Shown piece by piece: positions 37,501-49,817 of a stretch of 64,000 bases of DNA. Origin of the DNA: Capsicum annuum (taxonomy: Eukaryota > Streptophyta > Magnoliopsida > Solanales > Solanaceae); contig NC_061115.1 of assembly GCF_002878395.1 (NCBI RefSeq), positions 90,786,795 through 90,850,794 of the forward strand. The letters are read 5' to 3'. Within the stretch, counting starts at the first letter, position 1. Every line of letters begins with the position of its first letter. The notes beneath the pieces are model-generated. The model did not search any database and was not told the origin of the DNA. It worked only from the letters and a program-made list of their open reading frames with translations. A program made the translations under genes and the position numbers.

Positions 37501-38610
37501 ATACTTTCAAAATCACAGCCTGTCTCAAGAACTCTAGGCTAGCGGGAAATACGTGCTAACTTTGGATGATCACCTATCTTATACTTGGGGATATTCTCTA
37601 AACCAGTGTCTCATCATGACACAATCAAATCAAGATCCTAGAATACATTGAGATACTAGTCCTCATAATCCAAAATGGTCGTTATGTCCTGAAGAACCAT
37701 ACCACACTCTGCAAGTCTAATGGGGACTCTGCCCACTATGATCATCATGACTAATCTGAAAAATACTCATAGTATAGAATACTATCTGTATAGAGCTAAT
37801 GGGCTATAGGTGAAGCTGAAATCTATCAGAGGCATCCTCACTCTCGAATAAAGTACTAATGGCGCTATACTGATGGTATGCAACTTGCTGCCCTTTCTAT
37901 AAATCTGAATACTCGAGATTTCTATGGTTCTCTCATGATCAACACCCTGAGGGAAGGAATATTTAGCTACTATCATGTGCTCTAATGCCAAATAGAGTGA
38001 CAATACTAACCCTCTAACATATCCATGCACCAAAATCAGGCTCAAAATAATATAGAATAGGAAAATACCTGGACCACACGAGAGATCCAATCTTGTACTC
38101 TAAACTGGTAAAGAACCCTGGTGATCACTAATAGACCCATATTTGGTCTGAGAAATGCTTGATGTATCAAAATTCATCCATGGTTGAGAGCGATCTAAAA
38201 CATGACTCAAATTCCTAATACCAAACCTCAAAGGCTGATGTAGTCATGAGCTCAACTTGAGCCTAAGCTGGCCCAAATCCTTTTTGGTTTCTGCTGAAGA
38301 TATTTGATATCCATCTCTAACGCTCTCATCTAATATTGCACTAAAACTCTAGGAGCGCGTATTGAAGTCTTATTCGTATTTATCGACAAGGTTGCATCAT
38401 CCTCCAAGGATAGAATAGAGTCAAAGAAGGTGTTGAAGTTCATAGGAAATGCGGACATACGATAAGGAGTCATTAAGTGAATTTTCCAAAATATTTTCAT
38501 AGTTTACCGAAGATAAGTTATAGGCGTCTCCGCATCGATCTGCAGGACTCTACCAACACTTAGCTCTTGTACTAATACACTGAAGAAACCTAGATTCTTT
38601 GATACTAATT
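34539..38610 (-). other. LARD-like element interior, no coding domains recognised
   Basis: A 4.07 kb region between the LTRs. Minus-strand ORFs of 109 codons (34950-35279) and 102 codons (37782-38090) show no domain I recognise. The sequence next to the left LTR should contain the polypurine tract; on the minus strand a purine-poor AGTGGATATTG precedes the LTR end, so the tract is not clear. Either a non-autonomous element or one too decayed to read. Confidence 0.6.
38592..38608 (-). promoter_or_regulatory. Primer binding site of the LARD-like element
   Basis: The minus strand reads TTAGTATCAAAGAATCT just after the LTR end ATGACA. It differs at two or more places from the tRNA-Met type site of the outer chromovirus (TTAGTATCAGAGCCT). 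The shared AATTAGTATCA context suggests both elements are from the same clade, and it fixes this element on the minus strand. Confidence 0.7.
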
Positions 38611-41141
38611 TGTCATAACCCAATTTCTTAGGTCATAATGGCGCCTACCATAACCCACTAGTAGGCAAACCAACCCATATTCCAAAATAGCTAGTAACAG
38701 ACTACACAATGATATAAACAAAAAAATACAGAATAAATGACATGAAGATCAATACAAAATAGAATCCCAAAACTTGGTGGTATTAGTACAAGAGCTTCTA
38801 AATATAATAAGAGTACAAAATTAAACTATCGAGAGAATTACTCTAATACAACTTATCTTTTCATACAACATAGAGATTAGTCTAATACATAAGAGAGAGA
38901 TGAGTAATACTTTGAACATCAGGAGCTCACTCTAAGTCTATAAACCACAGCTGCTCCATATGAGACACACATTAATGGCGATAACTCATACTATGATCTG
39001 CAGGCTGCTGAAGTGTAGTATGAGTACCAAATGAATGGTATTCAGTAGGCAACTGCTAAATGAGCTTCAAAGATAAAAAAGATATATACAACATATAAAC
39101 AGAATGAAAAATCCACCCAAGAGTCCAGAAATCATATCACAAGTTAATGAGATAATAAGGAATAAATATCTTATTTAGATCTAAGAGACTAACATAATAA
39201 GACTAAGGAAGCATCAAGCATGAACTATTCTATTCAAGCTCAATTCAATAGACATCAATGCTATACTGTATATCCCAATACAATATACTAATAAAAAGCG
39301 AATAGAAGATATATAGCAATATATAAGGCAAAGAAACAGATATATAGTAAGAACAAATGAAGGGAGAGATATACGATAATTCCATAGCTTCATATATCTA
39401 GATATATATATATATACATATATATATGAGGCCATCTCAAAGCATAATCTGGATTATCATATTCTCATATTAAGACCTCATGAGAATACTATCAGGATTT
39501 AATACCATCATACGCTGGGTTTCCAATCCACATGGCTAGACATTATATAATCATGTATAATAATGCAATGATAAGATAGAAGAGGCTGAGTAAAAACCTC
39601 AAATCCCAATACTAGATCAATGACCAATATATTATAAGTTTGCCAAAGTAATGATCATAATAATAATAATAACAATATCAATATCAATGTGAATAACCGG
39701 CTACTCCGAACAACCAAATACCTAGCTGAGTAAATATGTACCCCCACCTCCCTAGACTTGGAAGGTTCAATCAACACATAACAACAGAAGGCATATTATT
39801 CACCCATATCTATGCAACTATCCCATACCAATTGATAGATATAGGGCACATACTGGTGATAGGCGATGTGCATGCAAGAATGATTGTAAGGTACACAATC
39901 AATATCACAACTTATCATAATTGTCATCATCATGACAGTCATCATCATAATCAACCTCCTGCCTTGCCAGTTATCAATAACTGAATATATTTTCCTCCGG
40001 TCTTGCCGGGAATCAATGTATCACAACAGTATCCTTTAGCCTTGTCGGGTATCAATATATCATCATAGTATCCTCTAACCTTTTTGGGTATCAATATATT
40101 ATCATAGTATCCTTCGGCCTTGTTAGGTATTAATATATCATCATAGTATCCTTCGGCCTTGCTGGGTATCAATATATCATTATCAATTGACTTAAAAGAA
40201 TAACATAAATCAAGTACTCCTAACCATAAATATAACACCATAAAGATAACTCTCGCATCAATATATTCTATATACCCATTGTTAACTAACCAGTACTCGC
40301 TATTGCATTGCTAATTCACTAGTCATCATCTAGCAAAAGACCACTATCATCATTTAAACACTTATCAACTTATATCCGTTAATCATTATTAACTAGTGAT
40401 CTATTATCACTAACCTCTTTTATTATCTAACCTCATTAATACACAAATCCTTATTTAACAACTAAACAACATCATAAACTTAGTCATTAATAACAACTAA
40501 TCTTCACCTATGCTAAACTCGATATCACAATTGACCATGCATCAACTATCTCTATGTACCATAATTCAACTAAACAAGGTTCATTAGCTAGTTCATTAGA
40601 CTCCTAGTCATCAAGTGTTATAGTCATCTAATAGGCAACGAATTACCACATAGCTTAACCCTTAATTAGGAAGAATAGTAATAAGATGGCATCGTATATA
40701 GAATTATATCAATTATTGATATAAAATCATGAATGTACCAAATCTATGCATGCCATTACCAATATTCAATTAGTGAAATAATAAGCATCATATCACATCT
40801 TCCTTCATCCTATACCGAAAAGATTTATATATGCACATACATATAAATTCATAAACTGTAACTACATCCTTTACAAGGATAAACACTTCCTTGATATCCA
40901 ATAAAATAATCACGGCCTTCGGCCCATATACATATCCGAAACTCATAGCTGTAATAATATTTATAAGCCATAGCATATCTCTAATTATCTCCTATATAGG
41001 AGGTATCTCTCATAAATGAGATATGATCTCAATAAGCATTTAATCATTTCTCACATAGAATATCTCATATCAATAGGTCACACATCATGACTATAAGGAA
41101 TAACACCTCTCTAGGCCAATTATCATATCTAAGAGGAATAT
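38611..41141 (-). repeat. LARD-like element, 5' LTR, first part
   Basis: Matches 29916 to about 32475 in order. It ends at the Athila insertion, with the target duplication AATAT at 41137-41141. Confidence 0.85.
39955..40190. repeat. 39-bp minisatellite in LARD LTR, right copy
   Basis: About six units of the same 39-bp repeat as 31270-31505, again leaving a minus-strand ORF (39951-40241). Confidence 0.9.
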
Positions 41142-42690
41142 TAATGTTTCAGCTTTTGACGAAACATTTTACATTTTTTTCTTGAGAAAGTAGTATGTTT
41201 TTAAGCAACTAAGGTTGCATTTAATGTTGGTTTTTAATGTTTCAAGGTAAGGATCTAGCTGAAGAAAAAGTCTCAGAAAAGTGGTAGCAAAACACTTCTG
41301 ACGATTAAAATGGTGGACCATCAGTGTTGTGATGAACCACCAAGTTGACCATCAGATCTAACCAGAACTCAGCTTTTTAGAAGACTCTGTGATGGTAGAA
41401 ATGGTGAATCATCAGTCGTGTCATGGATCACCAAATTGACCGTCTTGCTGTGACGAACAAAATGGTGGACTGTCAGTCTTACGACGGACCACCAAATTGA
41501 CCATTAGTTTCATCCAGAGCCAGTTTCCCTGAAGGACTCAATGACGGACCAAACGATAAACTATCAATCTTACGATGGACCACCAATTTAGCCATCAGTC
41601 TTATCCAAAAAGTCACCTTCCCAAATCAGTAGTGACAGGACAAATGGTGGACCGTTAACCTTGTGATACCACCAATTTGGCCATCACTTTGGATGCGAAT
41701 TTTATGATTTTGAATTATAAATCCTTTTAGATGGGAACATATAAATACTAGGTATTAAGGTTTAGTAGATATCTTTTTGTCTTCAGTTTTATACTTTCTC
41801 CTCTATTGAGAGCCTTGTACTACTTTTTCATTGGGATTTGACTCTAGAAACTGAGATTTGATTATTAGTTTTCATATTTTCTATAAAAGATCGAGGAGAA
41901 CAATATTGTGATATTTGTAAGTACTTTTCTAAAGTTATTTATGAACATCAATATTTTCTTATATGGAGATGAGTAGCTAAACTCCCATAACTAGGGTTAT
42001 GGGAGCCTTGATGTAGAGAATTATTTTAGGGTTGTGAATGGGTTTGATTTCTAACATCTATTGAATTTGCATGAATCTTTCTTAATTTTAATGACATCTC
42101 TTGGTTGTAGACTTGACATATGAGCCCATAAACTCTACTTACCTGACAAGAAAGTGGATATTGGGAAAAGAAGTGATTCACATGAACTCCATAGGTTTAC
42201 CTATTGGGTTAATGGATTGAAACCTTAATAGGATCAACCCTCATGAGAGTGTTATTGAATAGTGCATGAATCCTTTAAGTTTGAGAGAAGCAAATGGTGA
42301 AATACTCATTAGGTTGAGAAACATATGGGTAATCCTTATAATTCAATAATTCTTGCAATTGGATACATAAGTTAGATGTTGAATACAAACTCGCAACCCT
42401 AATTGTTCGAACATCCTGGTGAGCATAACTCTAGTTAATTCATTCTCATTTAAATTACATCAACATTTACTCTTAGTAGATGGACTTTTATGTAACACAA
42501 ATACAAAAGAGCACCATTAATATTTCCAAGCCCCATTTATTTTGGAACCTTAGATCAACCGTCTAATAACAATCACAATACTTAGTGAACACTATATTCC
42601 CTATTGGATTCAACACCCAACCCAGTTGGGTTCTATTTTTGACAATGAATGCATAATCTCTCATAAGAGAGGTGTAATTTGGGCTTATCA
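41142..42690 (+). repeat. Athila 5' LTR
   Basis: 1549 bp, from TAATGTTTCAGC to GGGCTTATCA. It holds five units of a near-palindromic repeat (41290-41690) built around GGTGGACC ... GGACCACC. It matches 53021-54579 with scattered substitutions. Confidence 0.93.
41290..41690. repeat. Near-palindromic repeat array in Athila 5' LTR
   Basis: Five units starting at about 41299, 41389, 41451, 41543 and 41634. Each contains arms like GGTGGACYRTC and GAYGGACCACC that are approximate reverse complements, followed by a GGCCATCAG-like block. Confidence 0.8.
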
Positions 42691-42695
42691 AATTT

Positions 42696-42713
42696 TGGTG
42701 CCGTTTCTAGGGA
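42696..42713 (+). promoter_or_regulatory. Athila primer binding site
   Basis: TGGTGCCGTTTCTAGGGA lies five bases past the LTR, matching the Athila/Tat-type site TGGCGCCGTTGCCGGGGA with a few changes. It would bind the 3' end of the primer tRNA (Asp type in this lineage). Confidence 0.85.
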
Positions 42714-42829
42714 ATACGGTTGTCAATTAAGTTTGTGTTTGTTAATTAAACTTTGGTCAAGTTTTCCAAATTCTACTTTTATTTGTTGGTTTTGTTTGTA
42801 CAAGGAAGTTGTTGTGTATGATAAGTACA

Positions 42830-44640
42830 CAAAGATTAGGTGCACCATTAGTACCTATACATTCAGAACCGCAACATATTGGCAGAATGACAGAACCCTA
42901 AGAAGTTGAGAGACTAGTCACATTTACTAGAGCTCAACTAAATCAGCAGAATGATAGCCAACAGGCACGTCATCCTAACCTTGATAATGATGATTTGGGG
43001 GATGACGACTTGTTAGATCCTGCTAATCGAAGGCGTTCAAAGAATGAAGCTGCACCAGTGAATAAAAATCATTCTTTTAGGACAAGACCTGATCATCAAG
43101 CTATTCAATTTGATCTTAATAATGATGAAGATAGAATGGATGGAGCTGGTTCCACTGGAGCTATAATTCCTCCACCTCTAGCACCAGGAGTAAAGTTCAA
43201 TATTACCAGTACCATGATCCAACTCCTTCATCTGAAGAGGTTATTTGGTGGAATCTCAGGAGATGATACCAATATGTATTTAGTAAATTTTGTCACTATT
43301 TGCAAGTCCTTTGATAACTCGATAGTGGGAATGAATGCTATCTGAATGAGTTTATTTCCATTGTCTCTATTTGGGAAAGGCAACATTATGGCTTAATAAT
43401 TTGACACTTGATTCCATAACCAGCTGGAGGCAACTGAAAGAGGCTTTCCTAGAAAGGTTCATTCTACCTTCCATAAGGGTATAGTTGAGGGATGAGATCA
43501 ATAACTTTAGGCAGCTCCCAATCGAAGCCCTTTATGAGACATGGAAGAGGTTAAAACAAAGTTAATGCAGTATTTGAACCATAATATGATAGATATTCAT
43601 CAGATGGAGACTCTTTATCAGGCTTTGAACTCTATTATAAATCCAGTTATTGATAATGATGCAAGGGGATCATTTGTGGATCTCAATTTTTAGGAGGCCT
43701 CAGAGATTCTTAATCAGATGAACAAACAAAGTAGAGCTTAGAATACCAGATATTTTGTGGTAGCAAACCCTACTGTGTTTTTTGGCATGACTACAGAACA
43801 ATGTAAGAAAGAGGAAGAATGTGATCAAGACATGTCTTACTTAAAGATAAAGATGGATCTATTTACCAAGAATTTATTATATGCAAGGACTGAAAAAGTG
43901 AAGGCTGTTGCTGCTAAAGGTAAAGATAATTCTGATTCAGAAGAAGAGGCTGACTATTTGAATAATTAGAGGGGTTTTTAAGGCAATAGCCAATGAAATC
44001 AAGGTTGGAACTACTTCGACAAGGCTGGTTACAAGGATAACGAGCAAGGAAATTAGAAAGGTAAAAATGATAGGAGTGGGCTATATATAACTCTTGAAAG
44101 TAGAGATAGTGCTGCAACTAGCTTTGGGCAAGATGTCCATGGAGGACATAATAGAGAAATTATTAAAGGGAGTTAAAGCTACCAGCTTTGAAGTGACTAC
44201 CATGAAGAGCGATTTATCTTCTATGAGTCAGTTGGTGAACTCGCACTCTACCTCTATCAAGAAGTTGGAGCAACAAATAAGACAACTTTTGGCAGCTTTG
44301 AAGTAGAGAAAGACTGGAACATTGCCAAGTGACACCATTCAAAACCCACAAAATAATGGCTTTTGCATGGCTATCACTACTAGAAGTGGTAAGTTATTGG
44401 CAGGCCCTCCTGTGGGTAAGCCTGCGGTTGATATTATAGTTGATGATGTTAAAGAAGTAGAGATTTATCATCTGGTGGAGTTTGGGAAATTTGATAAGGT
44501 TATTGATGACACACCATCCAACAGTCAGCAGGTTGATGGGTTGGAGAAGAATAAGGAAAAGAAGGCTAAAGTGGTGATTACCACTCTTCCAAAGCTATCT
44601 GTTCCATTCCCTTATTAGGTGAAGAAGAAAGATGATGACA
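42830..44640 (+). pseudogene. Athila gag
   Basis: Plus-strand pieces of the Athila capsid protein: an acidic, Asn/Asp-rich start, the capsid block FNITSTMIQLLHLKRLFGG (about 43196-43255), a helical region (43757-43969), the block NQGWNYFDKAG (about 44000-44030) and a coiled-coil segment with SHSTSIKKLEQQIRQLLAAL (about 44240-44300). The frame changes at least four times, and TAG codons interrupt it (for example 43967-43969). The final part, 44322-44618, ends at a TAG after PFPY, where Athila has glutamine. Gag would form the virus-like particle. Confidence 0.85.
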
Positions 44641-45600
44641 TATAGTTCGGCAAATTCATGGTTATGCTAAAGTAGTTGGCGATTAATCTACCACTGGTAG
44701 AGGCATTAGAAAAAATGCCCAGGTATGCAAAGTTCATGAAAGACCTCATAACAAAGAAGCAGTCGGTTAGTTTTAAGCTGATTGGCAATTTTTATCATTA
44801 TGGTGCTATTTCCACAAGGTCTCTGGTGCAAAAAAAGGGTAGATCTGGGAGAATTTATAATCCCATGCACTATTGGACCTCTTGACTTTGCGAAAGCTTT
44901 GTGCGATTTGGGAACTAGCATCAATCTGATACCACTAGATATTTATAAAAAGTTAGGTTTGGGAGATCCCACACCCACTAACATGCGACTTATGATGGTG
45001 GATAGGTCAGTCAAATGAACTGTTGGTATTCTATATGATGTGTTGGTAAAGGTTGCTAGTTTTATATTTCCTATGGATTTTGTTATTTTGGATTACGAAG
45101 TGGATTTTGAGGTTCCCATAATCTTGGGTCGACCTTTCCTCTTAACCAGAAGTGTCCTAATTAATTTGTGAGCAAATTAGGTCTTATTCAGGCTGAATGA
45201 TAAAGTGGTGAAATTTGATGTGCACCAATCAATGAAGTAGCAGAAATAAATGAGTGTGTTTTCTATTATAGATGTCTATTATGAGGAGGAGGAAGAAGTG
45301 TCGATATAAGAGAAATTTTCTATTGAAACCTTGGTTGTAGTGTTGATGATTTTTGATCAAGATGGTATAGAAAATTATGAGGAGAATGTATGTGCCTTAA
45401 CGGGCATGGAGTCTTACTCATATGCCCATAAGAAGTTGGACTTGGACTTAGAAAATAGTCCTAGTCCACCTGCTAAGCCCTCTATAGAAGAACCACTTGT
45501 CCTGGAGCTAAAAGAGTTACCCAGTCATTTGAGGTATGTGTTTCTAGGCAGTGGGAATACTCTACCTATTATTATTGCAGCTGACCTAGGTGTGCAGTAG
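44641..45600 (+). pseudogene. Athila protease
   Basis: The retropepsin active site reads CDLGTSINLIPL (aspartate codon at about 44905), the Athila form of D-S/L-G. Upstream lies FIIPCTIGPLDFAKAL; downstream is [13 protein letters not shown] sequence (about 45110-45145). TAG codons at 44643-44645, 44673-44675 and 45598-45600 lie in the same reading frame as each other where applicable and sit in contexts that fit CAG. The protease would mature Gag-Pol. Confidence 0.85.
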
Positions 45601-46690
45601 GTTGAAGCACTTATTTTGGTACTTTAAAGATACAAACGAGTAATAGGCTGGACTATTGATGATGTTATTAGCATTCCTCCTGGCATCTGCACTCATAAGA
45701 TACAACTTAAAGAAGAATATACACCTACCATTGAGCATCAACGCTGACTTAACTCACCAATGCAAGAGGTGGTTAAGAAGGAAATTATTAAGTGGCCAGA
45801 TGCAGGAGTAGTTTACCCTATTTCTGATAGTAAATGGGTAAGCCTGGTTCAATGTATGCCTAAGAAAGGAGGCATGACTATTGTTGTAAATGAAAAGAAC
45901 GAGTTGATTCCTCTCAGGTTTGTGACTAGTTGGAGAGTTTACATGGACTACCGTAAACTAAACACATAGACTTTAAAGCCACTTCCCAATGCCCTTTATG
46001 GATCAAATACTTGATCGATTGGTAGGAAGGGGGTGGTACTGCTTCTTGGACGGATATTCTAGTTACAATCAGATCTACATTGCTCCTAAAGATTAAGAGA
46101 AGATGATGTTCACATGCCTATATGGCACTTTTGCATTTAGGCAGAAGCCGTTTGGGTTTGTAATGCACCCGCTACCTTCCAAAGGTGTATGATGTCTATT
46201 TTCTTAGATATGGTTGAGGACACCTTAGAGGTGTTCATGGATGATTTTTCTGTGGTTGGAGATTCATTTGAGCTGTGCCTAGAGACCTTGAGTAAGGCTT
46301 TGCAGAGGTGTGTGGAATTCAATCTTGTTCTTAATTGGGAGAAATGCCACTTCATGGTGAAGGAGGGCATTGTTATTGGGCAAAAAATTTCAGAAAAAGG
46401 TATAGAGGTCAATCGAGCTAAGGTAGAGGTTATTGAGAAGGTACCACCTCCCATCTCAATGAAAGAGGTGCATAGTTTCGTTGGGCATGCTGGGTTTTAC
46501 CGGAGGTTTGTAAAAGACTTCTCTAGAATTGAAGGTACCACCTCCCATCTCAATGAAAAGGGTGCGTAGTTTCGTTGGGCATGCTGGGTTTTACCGGAGG
46601 TTTGTAAAAGACTTCTCTAGAATTGCAAATCCACTTTGCAAACTTTTAGAGAAGGAAACTAAGTTCTTCTTTGATGCTGATTGAATTAAG
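45601..46690 (+). pseudogene. Athila reverse transcriptase with internal 94-bp duplication
   Basis: Blocks in order: VRKEIIKWPDAGVVYPISDS-like start (about 45770-45830), WRVYMDYRKLNT ending at a TAG (45967-45969), the first catalytic block YCFLDGYSSYNQI (about 46036-46075), then a frameshift in the PFGF-NAPATFQ block (about 46155), and the catalytic FMDD (46234-46245). The thumb region with FVGHAGFYRRF is present twice because of a 94-bp tandem duplication (46437-46530 and 46531-46624), which shifts the frame. RT synthesises the element's cDNA; this copy cannot. Confidence 0.9.
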
Positions 46691-47110
46691 GCATTTGAAT
46701 GCCTTAAGAGGAAGCTGGTGGAGGCCCCTATCATTGTTGCATCGGGCTGGTCAACCTTTTTGAGATAATGTGTGATACAAGTGGTATTGCCCTTGGAGCT
46801 GTGTTGGGGCAAAAGTAAAACTAAATATTTCATCCAGTTTATTATGCCAGCAAAGCATTTAATGGAGCTCAGAAAAACTACACCGTCATAGAGTAGGAAC
46901 TTCTTGCAGTGGTGTACGCTTTTGATAAGTTTCAGTCATATTTGATAGGTATCATGGTGGTGGTACACACTGACCATGCTGCCTTGAGGTACCTAATGGC
47001 GAAGAAGGATGCTAAACCAAGGTTGATCCGGTTTAACTTCGAGGTCAAGGATTATAAGGGATGTGAGAATCAGGTGGCTGATCACTTATCCAGACTCGAA
47101 GGCGAGCAGA
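46691..47110 (+). pseudogene. Athila RNase H
   Basis: Plus-strand blocks MCDTSGIALGAVLGQK (about 46768-46815; first catalytic Asp kept), YYASKAFNGAQKNYT (46840-46885), a TAG at 46894-46896, then [16 protein letters not shown] and [11 protein letters not shown] (about 46965-47000, second Asp region kept). It removes RNA from the RNA:DNA hybrid. A stop (46682-46684, TGA for probable Trp) separates it from RT. Confidence 0.87.
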
Positions 47111-48240
47111 CAGTAAAAAATGAGCTTAAGATTAATGATTCCTTTCCTGATGAGAAAGTATTGGCTTCATTTCTCGAAAAAATACCTTGGTATGCTAACT
47201 TCGTAAATTATGTCGTAAGTGAGGTGATACCAGAGAATCTTTTCTTTCATCAAAGGAAAAAGTTTCTCCATGATGTGAACCATTACTTTTGGGATGAGCT
47301 GTATTTTTTTTGGAAATGTGATGATCGTATTATTAGACGATGCATCCCAGAAGTAGATATGCTGAGTTTATTGGAAGCAAGCCATGCTTCCCCAGTTGCA
47401 GGTCACCATGCCAGTGATCGTACTTCCAGAAAAGTGTTTCAAAACATCTACTATTGGCCTAGTTTGTTCAAGGATGCTTATGAGTTAGTAAAGAGATGTG
47501 ACCAATGTAAAAAGAAAGGGTATAGCTCAAAGTTCCATGAGATGCCAATGTCTAAGATATTGGAGGTAGAACTGTTAGATTTTTGGGGTATTAACTTCAT
47601 GAGGCCCTTCGTGAGCTCATTTGGAATAAAGTACATACTAGTTGCTATTGACTACGTGTCAAAATGGGTCAAGGCTGTGGCTCTAGCTGATAATGAAGGG
47701 AAATAGGTGGTTGAATTTTTAAAGAGAAATATCTTCTCTCACTTTGGGGTACCATGTACCATCATTAGCAATGGAGGATCACACTTCAGCAACAAGATAT
47801 TCAGAGCTTCCTTAGAAAAATATGGAGTCAAACAGCATAAGGTGGCTACCCCATACCACCCATAGACCAGTGAGAAGGTGGAGATCTCTAATCGAGAAAT
47901 TAAAGCTATCCTTGCCAAGACTATAAATGCTAGTCGAAAAGATTGGTCTAGGAAGTTGGACGATGATTATGGGTATATCAAACTGCCTTCAAGATGCCCA
48001 TTGTCATGTCGCCATACCAATTAGTTTATGGTAAGGTGTGCCATTTGTCGATTAAGCAAGAGCATTGTTGGCACTGAAGTGGCTTAATCTAAACTAGGAT
48101 AAAACAACAAATATATGACTGGGGCAGCTAAATGAGATGGGTGAGTTCCATCTCGGAGCTTATGATTGGACTGATCTACACAAGGAAAGAATAAAGAAGT
48201 ACCATGATAGCAGGATTGAAAAGAGGGATTTCTAAAAAGG
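47111..48240 (+). pseudogene. Athila integrase with two catalytic aspartates lost
   Basis: The N-terminal HHCC zinc-binding domain is readable: His residues around 47387-47410 and CDQC (about 47500-47511). The catalytic core has WGINFMRPF, with Asn (47593-47595) where Athila has Asp, and IISNGGSHF, with Asn (47770-47772) again in place of Asp; the glutamate in VEISNREIK (47881-47883) is kept. TAGs at 47704-47706 and 47863-47865 (HP*TS for HPQTS) break the frame, and a frameshift follows near 47980. Both Asp-to-Asn changes are G-to-A. Confidence 0.9.
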
Positions 48241-48475
48241 CACCTTGGTGCTTCTATTTAACTCCAGACTCAAACTGTTTCCAAGTAAGCTTAAATCCAA
48301 ATGGTCCATCCCATTTAAAGTGATTCAACTCTACTCGTATGGAGTAGTGGAACTTGAAAATAAAGACGAAAGTGTCTTCAAGGTAAATGGGCAGCGTGTG
48401 AAATTGTATATTCATCCAAAAGACTCAATAAAAAATATTGCTACTTTCTATCTCGATGAAGTCTAAGTAATTGAG
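48241..48475 (+). pseudogene. Athila integrase C-terminal domain
   Basis: A 73-codon open frame (LLFNSRLKLFPSKLKSKW, then PFKVIQLYSYGVVEL) is the SH3-like C-terminal domain of the Athila integrase that binds DNA. It ends in a stop at about 48466, where Athila pol normally ends. Confidence 0.85.
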
Positions 48476-48480
48476 ATAAC

Positions 48481-48531
48481 TGGGTTGTGCCGTGATAATA
48501 AATTAGGCGCTAGTGGGAGGCAACTCACAAT
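48481..48531 (+). promoter_or_regulatory. Post-integrase conserved motif of Athila
   Basis: Reads TGGGTTGTGCCGTGATAATA, then AATTAGGCGCTAGTGGGAGG and CAACTCACAA. A very similar block is kept in the gutted element (60011-60060, minus strand). Conservation in two differently decayed elements suggests an RNA function such as splicing or translation of ORF2; the function is inferred only. Confidence 0.6.
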
Positions 48532-49817
48532 GTGTTAGTGTTAAATTAAAAGTGCTGTTATTAGTACATTTTTGATGCGTTTGTGAAGTGTGCAGGATTA
48601 AAATTTCAGAAAAAAAATCAGAGCTACTGGAATTAAAGTGATGGCCGATTTGGTGGACCACCATTCCCATGATGGTTCACCATTTCCTCTGTTTCAATTA
48701 GGTTAAAAAATTCATTCACTGAATCACGTTGATGGTTAAAGTGGTGAACCATCCCAAAGTTGGTGGACCATCTAATCGACTGTCAAAATCAACCTAGATG
48801 GCCTGGGATCTAGCAAGGTACGATGGTGACTTTGGTAGACCATAAAAAATATGGTAAACCATCCCGAAAACCATCATAATAAAGCAGAGTTGTACAGATC
48901 TTGGTAAGATTCGATGGCCGACCTGGTGGACCGATGAAAATATGATGGACCGTCGGGCCTGGCATCATTATAACCCTAATTCTGGGTCAAGTCGGGTTGA
49001 ATTAGAAGCCTTGTTAAATGACCAATTTTTGCCCCAGAAGATTTTAAAGTTTTAAAATAAGGCGGTTACATATGTTGTAACCCTTTCAAATCCTTAAGTT
49101 GTTCAACTTTCTTTGAGTTCAAAGAATTTGAAGGAAATTATTACCTCTAGGACTATACATCTCCTTCCTTTTCTCATATTTAAACATATCCATTGTTCTT
49201 GTTCTCTTCATCATAGTCAAGTTGAGATCACAATTGAAGAGTTGTATGAATTAGTCTTGTTCTCTAAAGTTTCAAGCTTGTTTCTCTGCAAAATGAAGGT
49301 ATGCATATAATTCTATTCTTCTTTGTATAAATGACACATTCAGCTGTGGGTTGTGTTTGGCAAGTTGTTTTGTAAAGGAATTAGCATCTTGTTATAGTTT
49401 TGTGCCTTGAATTACTTAAGGTTTTGAAATTGATGCTTGAGCATACTCTGGGTAGGTGAGGTCTGAGTAACCTACATGATTAAATTGTGAAAATTTGTCA
49501 TTTATTGTGTTATTGTTGTCAAATATTGCTAAGCAAACAATGTAGCTCAACAAATGCCCGAATATATGCCAAATTGAAAGCTGTACCTGAAGAAGAGGGT
49601 GCGGTGGTTGAAATGGTGGATCGTCAGATTGGAGATGGACCACTAACTTAACCATCATAGGGTTATGAAAAATTCAGGATACTGGATAAGGTGCGACAGC
49701 CAAAGTGGTGGAATGTCCCACCACGGGTGAACCACCATTTTGACTGTCAAGTCATGAAATGCACTGATTTAATAGATTTTTGCTGTGGACTGATTTCTTA
49801 CCTATTTTTCAGGTGTT
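48532..49817. other. Athila spacer between pol and ORF2, with near-palindromic repeats
   Basis: Non-coding. The segments 48630-48960 and 49600-49760 contain the same near-palindromic units as the LTR array (GGTGGACCAC, GATGGTTCACC and so on). Between them lies AT-rich sequence with no gene. Confidence 0.7.
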
